DNA of 64,000 nt from Eurosta solidaginis (lineage: Eukaryota > Arthropoda > Insecta > Diptera > Tephritidae), in NCBI RefSeq assembly GCF_040869045.1, contig NC_090319.1, positions 236,523,832 to 236,587,831 of the forward strand, given 5' to 3'. How positions within the stretch are numbered: position 1 is the first letter of the stretch; every line of letters starts with the position of its first letter. A program made the position numbers and the translations under genes. Below, in pieces: positions 54,691-64,000 of this stretch. The notes under the pieces are model-generated. The model was not told the origin of the DNA and made no database searches. It saw only the letters and a list, made by a program, of their open reading frames with translations.

Positions 54691-55920
54691 CTTTCCAATC
54701 CTGTATCGATGTAATTGGGTTCTGACTCTGCAGAAATCGCTGCGTATCCTCCGACTACATCACGCCTGATAAACATACTTTAACGATCTGCGCTTTATGG
54801 ACCATCTCAAACCGTTTGTTCGCGCCTTGCCTTAGTAGGTTTGGAACACCACAAGCTCGCGTTGTTGTCGCACGTTTGTGTGTGTGTTCCTGTCAGAAAA
54901 TATTTTCCACTGAATAACGAAAACGGTCTCATAAACTAGAAGAAGAGCCATTTTGCATAACGCTGGATGACATTCTTCAAAAGTTAGAGTTTAATGCAAC
55001 ATGAGGGTAAACTTTTTTCCAGAAAAGAAAACGCCATAAAATAAAATTTAGAGTGTTTCATCTTGGTCCCGATGAGAGGGGCTCAGCGGTCCAGTAATAA
55101 ATATGGGCGAAGAACCATCCACCACAGCACGCCCTTTTCCGTGGTAAAGCCATCAATACTTCCAGAGGTGGCCCGGTATCGGGAAGGCTCCGTTGGAATA
55201 CATCCGAATATATCCCTTGGCTGCAAATCATGTAATAGGCGCGGTCCGCATAACACCCTGGATAAGGGGGTTGGCAGTGCTTAGTCACCGCCATCCCACC
55301 GCCCTCCTATGAGGCGAAACGGCGCAGATGGAAGCCTTAAACCACTCAGCCACATAGTCGGGTGCTATGGAGCTCGACTTAGTCCTAATACCATCGACAA
55401 TGTGCCTAACGTAGTGGGGGCAGCTCTATGGGAAGCTACTTAAAAATCAATTGCAAAATTGTGTACTTTTATACTGAAATTTGCGGACAAAGATGAAAGT
55501 AACTTAAATAAGGGAAGTAAAAAAATAAAGAAATAATAACGTGATTCAACCTGCTATTTCGTAAATTTTATAAACAAAACACACGTAAAAAATTAAATTG
55601 GGAAAGTTTCACAGAAAAGCGATGGCTCTAATGATGATGACTATACCGACCGCCCATTTCCGGTCATAAAACAGCGGCACCGGTTTAAGAACCAAGGCTT
55701 AACATATTTATATAAGGAGAGGTCACATCCACATACTCTAAAGAACCTGTAGTAGCGTTACATATTTTAATATATTTCAATCCAGATAAGGCTCTCCACG
55801 GAGCCAAGTCAACTGAGAGGGGTCTAGTCTTCAAAGAGTTCTCAGAGACACAGTGAGCGCTGGAGTAGGTGGTCCTGGTCAACGGCAACACATTGCTAAT
55901 TGGACCTTTGTATATGAATT
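54691..55920. other. Unassigned stretch
   Basis: No supported gene. The part 55060-55390 is GC-richer and could be an old LINE leader on the minus strand. The frames there have no recognisable motif. Confidence 0.35.
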
Positions 55921-55923
55921 AAG

Positions 55924-56275
55924 ATGCGGCCGCCGTGGTGTGTGGTAGCATGCTCTGCCAACCACAACGAAGATCGTGAGTTCAACTCCCGGTCAAAGCC
56001 ACACCCAAAATTTAGAAAAGGTTTTTTCAATTAGGAACAGATTTTTAAAGAGGAGTCGCACCTCGGCAGTGCTTTGTAAAACACTCTGAGTGTATTTCTG
56101 CCATGAAAAGCTTCTCAGTGAAAATTCATCTGCCTTGCAGATGCCGTTCGTAGTCGGCATAAAATACGTGGGTCCCTTCCCGCCAATTTGTTGCAAAAAT
56201 TAAAAGGAGCAGGACGAAAATGGAAGAGAAGCTCGGCCTAAAATCTCTTCACAGGATGTCGCGCCTCTATTTTTT
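55924..56275 (+). mobile_element. tRNA-derived SINE, near full length
   Basis: The head GCGGCCGCCGTGGTGTGTGG with GGTAGCATGCTC (A-box-like) is followed 30 bases on by GAGTTCAACTCCC (B-box-like, 55978-55990). The body has CCAAAATTTAGAAAAGG, CTGCCATGAAAAGCTTCTC and CGTAGTCGGCATAAAA, and it ends in GTCGCGCCTCTATTTTTTAT. The same order is seen at 39010-39350. The frame on the other strand is a shadow. Confidence 0.72.
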
Positions 56276-57859
56276 ATGAATTAAGATTAGTTTTGCTTGA
56301 CTCTTTTGTAAAAAAGAATTGCAATTTTGAGATATGTAAGTATTTAACATTGGAAAATTATACATCTAGCTTTAATGGAATAACGTCTATTTTTGGAAGT
56401 TTGTAAATTTGATTAACCACTGGAAAGAGCTAGCGGGTGGGCTGAAGAACACTCACATTGGAATCAAAACCCCTTTTAATGATAACATCTACATATCCGA
56501 TACATCAATTCATAATGCTAGAAACTTAAACATAGGTATGTATTTGGAATAGACTCATGGAAATCTATGTGTAACTTTTGGTATTTATACTTACACCTTT
56601 TGAAAACTCACTTTAGACTACCTACTATGATAAAAATAAAATTTTTGTTGTAGCATCTCATTATTTCATTGTTTAATTTACAAATATTTGGTTTTATATG
56701 AATGCAAGCGTACGACAAGATGGCAGTAATGCGCGAAACGAAATAGTAAATGGCAAGGCTGTAGAAAACAGAAGTATAAAGAAGCATACATACATATGTA
56801 CATATGTATATACAAATCCAGATCTAAAGGGTTCAATATAACTCAAGACGCTGTTTGATTCTCACTTCAACATATCTTAACAGAAAACAATGCTTCAACA
56901 ATTTGCCTATTCCCATGAGTATTTACTATCTTACACATATGTACATACATAAATATATAAATAAAGGTATAGAATTTTTTGATGATTTTCATGTGAATTC
57001 TCTATACAGTATGATAGCAATAGAAGCTACTCATTCTGAGGCCATTGAATTTTTGTTATTTTTATTGATTTCGTAAGTCGGTGAGGTCACAAATTGTACA
57101 TTGCATAATGCACTCAGCATGCTCCGAATTCTGACAAAGAGAGCTATGGTACGCTACAATGTACAATGTTATGGCAGCTGCATACAGCGAAGAAGAATGA
57201 GAAATTCCTGGAATTTTGTTACGCTCCAGTAAGAATTAGGACGAATGGCTGCAATATTTTACATAATCAAAGTTTCACTTTAAAGTAGGAAAGGATTGAC
57301 AATGAAAAGGGTTAATATCTGTGCTACTTGCACGCTGAAGGGATCTCCAACGAAGTGTGTATCAATAAGTCTGCTCAGGTCAGCGGGGTGTATTGGGAAA
57401 ATTGTCTCAAATTCAAATTTCTTAGCAACGGCGAGAGTTAGAGTGATAATATATATAGTTAGTGTAGATTTTAACAAAAGCTTTCACTTTAAGATATCTC
57501 TTACCATGATAGAAATCAATTAATTTACGAATACCCCATATGTACTGAACTGCATAATTTGTTAGTCCAATTCTTTTAGTTTTATGGTGGATTTATTAAC
57601 TATGCCATGATCTAATAGTGTGTCCGATCAAAGGTAGTTTTATGAAAAGTATGGACACCAACAAATCGTGCACTTCCGGAGTTTTATGACAAACCAATTT
57701 AGAAGTCATGGTTCAATGTCAAAAACTCGAATAGCAAATCGATTCATATAAAAACGCCATTAGTAAATAATGGAGATGACATAAAGAGATGTTCTTATTG
57801 AGTGTGTTAACTTATTCATTCCGTATGTTCGAAACATTAAGCTCTATATATATTTATTA
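56276..57859. other. AT-rich intergenic stretch, nothing recognised
   Basis: No gene motifs. TATGTACATA-type runs occur near 56795-56810 and 56939-56962. The small frames have low-complexity composition. It may be single-copy host sequence. Confidence 0.45.
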
Positions 57860-58200
57860 CTAGCAGGGTACCCGGAGTTGCTCGGGTTGGGCAGATGCTA
57901 ATCTTATAAGAAGATGTATTTTAAGGCATTTCTACATGTTACTCAAAGCCAAGCAATCAGTATATAAGATTTCAAATTCCAATTTTTTCTCATTCTTATC
58001 CTTTATAATTTATCTCCCCCTCTTGTTTTGTTACACCATCTACCCCTCTCCTTATTTCTTCTTATACACCTCATTCCTCTATTAGAAAATACCCAAATAC
58101 CCCAGTTTATAAATTTTTTTTCTCTCTTTCTCTTTCTTCCACTCTACATATATCCCCTTTTTCTTATTTTCTTCTTACCTTTTCAAGACTAATTGAAAAT
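57860..58200 (-). mobile_element. Helitron/DINE-like 3' end, reversed
   Basis: CTAGCAGGGTACCCGGAG at 57860 is, on the minus strand, a CCCGGGT-type hairpin running into CTAG, the typical 3' end of DINE/Helitron-like elements. To its right is a pyrimidine-rich tract (57990-58190) common in such elements. The other end was not located. Confidence 0.4.
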
Positions 58201-58849
58201 TTTCAATAATGCTCACGCTACGATGAATCATGTAATTAAGTATTAAATCGCGAAATTTCCTTCGATTCCATCAATTGGTTGAAGCTATAAACAAATAGAC
58301 GCGATATTCGAAGGAGACCAAGGCTACTTCTCTTCCAATTTTCTTCGGCGGAGTGTTAATATAACAGAATAGTTTTAACAAATACTTTCCAAATAGAAAG
58401 CTTTTAACATGGTTGATTTTATGATCTGGGTTCTTAAGAATCTGAATGATTTTGGAATTGCCATTCATTAAATTTTCGATTTTGGTTGAATCATTTGACT
58501 ACTGGCTTACAAATTCTATATAAACAGCCAACCAATATTTGCCAATAATTCCGATATCAAGTCGATTCCATGAGATCCCTGAAATAACCTTTTTCTTTTA
58601 TTTACACCAAAACAAATATCGGTAAGCAATCGGTAGCCTAAACCATCGGCAATTGTTAAACTTCATTTGAGTCTTCTGCACTAATGGCCCATTGATGTTT
58701 GAATTGGTCATAATCAAAATACTCAAAAAATTATATTGGATATGTAAGAAGAATACCGCATACGTGCTTTTTTATGGAAGTGTCATGACGAATCCGTTAA
58801 AAAAACTGTAGGAACCTGCTTGCCACCATTCGTAATAAACTATCATCTG
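58201..58849. other. AT-rich stretch, nothing recognised
   Basis: No supported gene. It could hold the remainder of the Helitron-like element; its right edge was not found. Confidence 0.35.
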
Positions 58850-59881
58850 AGCGGGTTTATACTGCTTCTCATTTATGTATGTATGTATATAACCCACTCA
58901 TGCATATAACCCACTTTGCTTATATTATTGGTCATTTGTATAGAATAAAATGTAATGGGCTACAAAATTGTACTTTCGGTTTTTAATTTGAAAGGTTTGA
59001 AAATTTTGCAAACGTTTCATATACATAACCCACCCAGTTTCTTAGGATTTAAAAGATACACATTAAATTTAAAGTGTAGATTTATACCGCTTTGAACTAA
59101 GAATTCTTTAGGATAAATATTTAAATTATATAAATATTTACAACATGCAAAGAGGGGTTATATGTACTTTCGGTTTTTTATTTGAAAGATTTGAAAATTT
59201 TCTATATGGTTCACATGTATATAAACCACCCAGTTTTTGAAGTTTTAAAAGATATACATAAAGTTCATAGTATAGATTTATACTACTTTGAACTAAGAAT
59301 GCCATGGAAAAAATATTGAAATAATAAATAGAATTTAATGGGTTACAAAACAGTACTTTCGGTTTTTTTATTTGAAGGGTTTGAACATTTTTTTAAGGCT
59401 TCATATATATAAGCCTTCAGGTTTTTTGAGGTACACATAAAGTTTGGAGTAAAGATTTATACCGCATTGAACTAAAAATTATATGGGAAAAATATTCAAA
59501 TAATGACTAAATTATATAATATTTACAACATGCAAAGGGGGGTTATTTGTATAGAATAGAATTTCATGGGTAACAAATCTGTACTTTCGGTTTTTTTATT
59601 TGATACACATTATGTTTGAGTATAGATTTATACCGCTAAAAGATCTATAGGAAATTTTTGGAATTATAAAAAAGTTATATAAATATTTAAAGCATGCAAT
59701 GTTATTTGTATAGAATAGAATTTAAGGGCCTACAACACTGTACTATCGTTTTTTTATTTGAAAGCTTTGAACATGTCTCAAACGTTTCTTATTTATAAGT
59801 CACCCAGTTTTTGAGGTTTTAAAAGATACATGTAAAGTTTATAGTATAGATTTATACCGCTTTGAACTAAAAATTCTATAG
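58850..59881. repeat. Satellite-like tandem array, left part
   Basis: Monomers of variable length (about 160-235 bp) share TACTTTCGGTTTTTTATTTG, AGATTTATACCGC, GAACTAAAAATTCTATAG and CAACATGCAAAG. The array continues after the CTR element at 62813. Parts of different monomers match closely, for example 59390-59881 with 62932-63428, which suggests a higher-order repeat of about 610 bp. Confidence 0.8.
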
Positions 59882-62812
59882 AACAAGTAAGGAAGGTTAA
59901 GTTCGGGTGTAACCGAACATTACATACTCAATTGAGAGCTATGGTGACAACATAAGGGAAAATAACCATGTAGGAAAATGAACCGAGGGAAACCCTGGAA
60001 TGTGTTTGTATGACATGTGTATCTAATGAAAGGCATTAAAGAGTATTTTATGAGGGAGTGGGCCATAGTTCTATAGGTGGACGCCATTTAGGGATATAGC
60101 CATAAAGGTGGATCAGGGTTGACTCTAGAATGCGTTTGTACGATATGGGTATCAAATGAAAGGTATTAATGAGTATTTTAAAAGGGCGTGGACCTAAGTT
60201 CTATAGATGGACGCCTTTTCGAGATATCGCCGTAAAGATGGACTAGGGGTGACTCTAGAATACGTTTGTACGATATGGGTATCAAATGAAAGGTGTTAAT
60301 GAGCATTTTAAAAGGGAGTAATCCTTAGTTCCATAGGTGGACGCCATTTCGAGATATCGCCATAAAGGTGGACCAGGGGTGACCCTAGAATTTGTTTGCA
60401 CAATATGGGCATAAAACGAAAGGTGTTAATGAGTATTTTAAAAGGGAGTGGGCCTTAGTTCTATAGGTGGACGCCGTTTCGAGATATCGCCATAAAGGTG
60501 GGCCAGGGGTGACTCTAGAATTCGTTTGTGCAATATGGGTATCAAACGAAAGGAGTTAATGAGTATTTTAAGAGGGAGTGGGCCTTAGTTCTATAGGTGG
60601 ACGCATTTTCGAGGTATCGCAATAAAGGTGGACCAGGAGTGACTCTAGACTTTGTTTGTACGATATGGGTATCAAATGAAAGGTGTTAATGAGTATTTTT
60701 AAAAGGGAGTGGGCCTTCGTTTTATAGGTGTTCGCCTTTTCGAGATATCGCCATAAAGGTGGACCAGACGTGACTTTAGAATTTGTTTGTATGATATGGG
60801 TATCAAATGAAAGGTGTTAATGATTATTTTAAAAGGGCGTGGGGCTTAGTTCTATAGGTGGACCCCTTTTCGAGATATCGCCATAAAGGTGGACCAGGGG
60901 TGACTCTAGAATTCGTTTGTGCAATATGGGCATCAAACGAAAGGATTTAATGAGTATTTTAAGAGGGAGTGGGCCTTAGTTCTATAGGTGGACGCCTTTT
61001 CGGGATATCGCCATAAAGATGGACCAGGTGTGACTCTAGAATGCGTTTGTACGATATGGGTATCAAATGAAAGGTGTTAATGAGTATTTTAAAAGGGAGT
61101 AATCCTTAGTTCCATACGTGGACGCCGTTTCGAGATATCGCCATAAAGGTGGGCCAGGGGTGACTCTAGAATTCGTTTGTGCAATATGGGTATCAAACGA
61201 AAGGATTTAATGAGTATTTTAAGAGGGAGTGGGCCTTTCTGGACCAGGGGTGACTCTAGACTTTGTTTGTACGATATGGGTATCAAATGAAAGGTGTTAA
61301 TGAGTATTTTTAAAAGGGAGTGGGCCTTCGTTCTATGGGTGTTCGCCTTTTCGAAATATCGCCATAAAGGTGGACCAGGGGTGACTCTAGAATGAGTTTG
61401 TACGATATGGGTATCAAATTAAAGGTATTAATGAGAGTTTTAAAAGGGAGTGGTGGTAGTTGTATATGTGAAGGCGTTTTCCAGATATCGACCAAAATGT
61501 GGACCAGGGTGACCCAGAAAATCATCTGTTGGATACCGCTAATTTATTTATATATGTAATACTTGCCAAGATTTTCAGGGTTTTTTATTTCGCCCTGCAG
61601 AACTTTTTCATTTTCTTCTACTTAATATGGTAGGTGTCACAACCATTTAATAAACTTTTTTCTAAAGTTATATTTCGCGTCAATAAAACAATCCAATTAC
61701 CTTACCATATTTCATCCCTTTTTTCGTATTTGGTATAGAATTATGGCATTTTTTTCATTTTTCGTAATTTTCGAATCGAAAAAGTGGGCGTGGTCATAGT
61801 CGGATTTCGTTAATTTTTCATACCAAGATAAATTGAGTTCAGATAAGTACGTGAACTGAGTGAGATATATCGATTTTTGCTCAAGTTATCGTGTTAACGG
61901 CCATGCGGAAGGACAGACGGACGATTGTGTATTAAAACTGGGCGTGACATCAACCGATTTCGCCCATTTTCACAGAAAACAGTTAACGCCATAAAATCTA
62001 TGCCTCTACCAAATTTCAAAAGGATTGGTTAATTTTTGTTCGACTTATGGCGTTAAAAGTATCCTAAACAAATTAAATGAAAAAGGGCGGAGCCACGCCC
62101 ATTTTTAAATTTTCTTTTATTTTTGTATTTTGTTGCACCATATCATTACTGGAGTTGAATCTTGACATAATTTACTTATATACTGTAAAGATATTAAATT
62201 TTTTGTTAAAATTTTACTTTAAAAAAAATTTTTTTTAAAAGTGGGCGTGGTCCTTCTCCGATTTTGCTATTTTTTATTAAGCGTACATATAGTAATAAGA
62301 GTAACGTTCCTGCCAAATTTCATCATGATATCTTCAACGACTGCTAAATTACAGCTTGCAAAATTTTAAATTACCTTCTTTTAAAAGTGGGCGGTGCCAC
62401 GCCCATTGTCCAAAATTTTACTAATTTTCTATTTTGCGTCATAAGTTCAACTCATCTACCAAGTTTCGTCGCTTTATCGGTCTTTTGTAATGAATTATCG
62501 CACTTTTTCGGTTTTTCGAAATTTTCGATATCGAAAAAGTGGGCGTGGTTATAGTCCGATATCGTTCATTTTAAATAGCGATCTGAGATGAGTGCTCAGG
62601 AACCTACATACCAAGTTTCATAAGATACCTGAAAATTTACTCAAGTTATCGTGTTAACGGACGGACGGACATGGCTCAATCAAATTTTTTTTCGATCCTG
62701 ATTATTTTGATATATGGAAGTCTATATCTATCTCGATTCCTTTATATATGTACAACCAACCGTTATCCAATCAAACTTAATATACTCTGTGAGCTCTGCT
62801 CAACTGAGTATA
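59882..62812 (+). mobile_element. CTR element C6, full length in satellite
   Basis: Starts AACAAGTAAGGAAGG and ends CTCAACTGAGTATA, with about 11 tandem units (59990-61400), one body module and three ACGG units. The flanking satellite provides an empty site: a downstream monomer reads CTATAGAAAAATATTG at 63428-63443, where C6 would sit between CTATAG and AAAATATTG. No target duplication longer than an A or two is needed. Frames 61089-61525 and 62671-62883 are shadows. Confidence 0.85.
59990..61400 (+). repeat. CTR array of element C6
   Basis: Units of about 130 bp with landmark GACTCTAGA(A/C) near 60120, 60251, 60512, 60643, 60903, 61033, 61163, 61252 and 61382, and degenerate ones between. 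They are more diverged from each other than the late units of C1. One unit near 61240 is shortened by about 40 bases. Confidence 0.88.
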
Positions 62813-64000
62813 AAAATATTGAAATAACAAAGAAATTATGTAGATATTCACAACATGCAAAGGGTGTTATTTGTACAGAATAGAATTTAATCCGTTACAA
62901 AACTATACTTTCGGTTTTTTTATTTGAAGGGTTTGAACATTTTTTAAAGGTTTCATATATATAAACCTTCAGGTTTTTTGAGGTACACATAAAGTTTGGA
63001 GTAAAGATTTATACCGCATTGAACTAAAAATTATATGGGAAAAATATTCAAATAATGACTAAATTATATAATATTTACAACATGCAAAGGGGGGTTATTT
63101 GTATAGAATAGAATTTAATGGGTAACAAATCTGTACTTTCGGTTTTTTTATTTGATACACATTATGTTTTGAGTATAGATTTATACCGCTCAAATATCTG
63201 TAGGAATTTTTTGGAATTATAAGAAAGTTATATAAATATTTAAAGCATGCAATGTTATTTGTATAGAATAGAATTTAAGGGCCTACAACACTGTACTTTC
63301 GTTTTTTTATTTGAAAGCTTTGAACATGTCTCAAACGTTTCTTATTTATAAGTCACCCAGTTTTTAAGGTTTTAAAAGATACATGTAAAGATTTTAGTAT
63401 AGATTTATACCGCTTTGAACTAAAAATTCTATAGAAAAATATTGAAATAATAAAGAAATTATGTAGATATTCACAACATGCAAAGAGTGTTATTTGTACA
63501 GATTCTATTCTGTTAATCCGTTACAAAACTGTACTTTAGGTTTTTTTATTTGAAGATTTAAAAGATACGTATAAATTCAAGACTATAGATTTATACTGCA
63601 TTAAACTAAAAATTCTATGGGGAAAATATTGAAATTATAAAGAAGTTATATAAATATTTAAAACATGCTAAGAGGAGTTATTTGTAAAAAATATAATTTC
63701 ATGGGTTACAAAACAGTACTTTTTTTATTTGAAAGGTTTGAAATTTTTTTAAACGTTTCATATATATAAACCTTCCATTTTTTTAAGGTTTTAAAAGGTA
63801 TACATAAAGCTTGGAGTTTGCATTATAAACGCTTGAATAGAATTGAATGATCTAGAAACTCTACTTTCGATTTTTTTATTTGAAAAGTTTTGAAAACTTT
63901 TGAAACATTTCATATATATAACCCACCGAGTTTTTGAAGTTTTAAAAGATATACATAAAGTTTAGAGTATAGATTTATACCGCTAAGAGTTCTATAGGTA
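62813..64000. repeat. Satellite-like tandem array, right part
   Basis: Continuation of 58850-59881 with the same monomers; it runs off the end of the window. Landmarks TACTTTCGGTTTTTTTATTT or close variants recur near 62906, 63134, 63295, 63533, 63716 and 63862. Confidence 0.8.

Overview
The window reads as intergenic, transposon-packed DNA of an insect, most likely a higher dipteran. The evidence is the mix of elements: an R1-like LINE, jockey-type and other LINEs, an env-bearing insect gypsy (errantivirus-like) element, a second Ty3/gypsy element, hAT elements, tRNA-derived SINEs, Helitron/DINE-like ends, and a family of short elements carrying about 130-bp central tandem repeats. I found no host protein-coding gene, rRNA or functional tRNA gene. 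Almost every reading frame belongs to a decayed transposon; many are only shadows inside repeats.

Layout. (1) 1-18618 is a near-identical tandem duplication of a unit of about 9.0-9.6 kb (copy A 1-8995, copy B 9632-18618, with 8996-9631 between them). Each copy holds the tail of a plus-strand LINE, a 5'-truncated minus-strand R1-like LINE, an (ATT)n tract, a perfect 140-bp hairpin, a long central-tandem-repeat (CTR) element and the 5' part of a hAT transposon. (2) 17524-30988 is the second hAT copy, enlarged by nested insertions: a 286-bp hairpin, a CTR element and a Ty3/gypsy element. An inversion later broke that gypsy element and left a 3-kb inverted repeat (18857-21869 against 23712-27154). 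(3) 30989-34895 has an older hAT remnant, a TA-flanked inverted-terminal-repeat element containing a SINE, a truncated CTR element and a Helitron-like 3' end. (4) 34896-39411 is mostly AT-rich unassigned sequence with decayed LINE and SINE fragments. (5) 39412-49408 looks like one terminal-inverted-repeat insertion that split a LINE copy; inside it lie a jockey-type fragment and a 7.2-kb env-bearing gypsy element (40507-47749, minus strand, TACA target duplication). (6) 49409-58600 holds LINE fragments in both orientations, a perfect-TIR MITE, a SINE and a Helitron-like end. (7) 58850-64000 is a satellite array of roughly 160-235-bp monomers in a higher-order repeat of about 610 bp, interrupted by a CTR element at 59882-62812.

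How parts relate. The sequence is a layered record of insertion into insertion. Target duplications (GGAT, TACA, GGGGTATCTA, TA and imperfect 8-mers) allow much of the order to be read. Two features stand out. First, a palindromic element family with tRNA B-box-like ends: in one of the two tandem copies the hairpin core has flipped relative to the other. Second, the CTR elements and a Helitron-like element with a different 3' end share a homologous tandem repeat. Family names are given from recognisable motifs only; no database search was possible.
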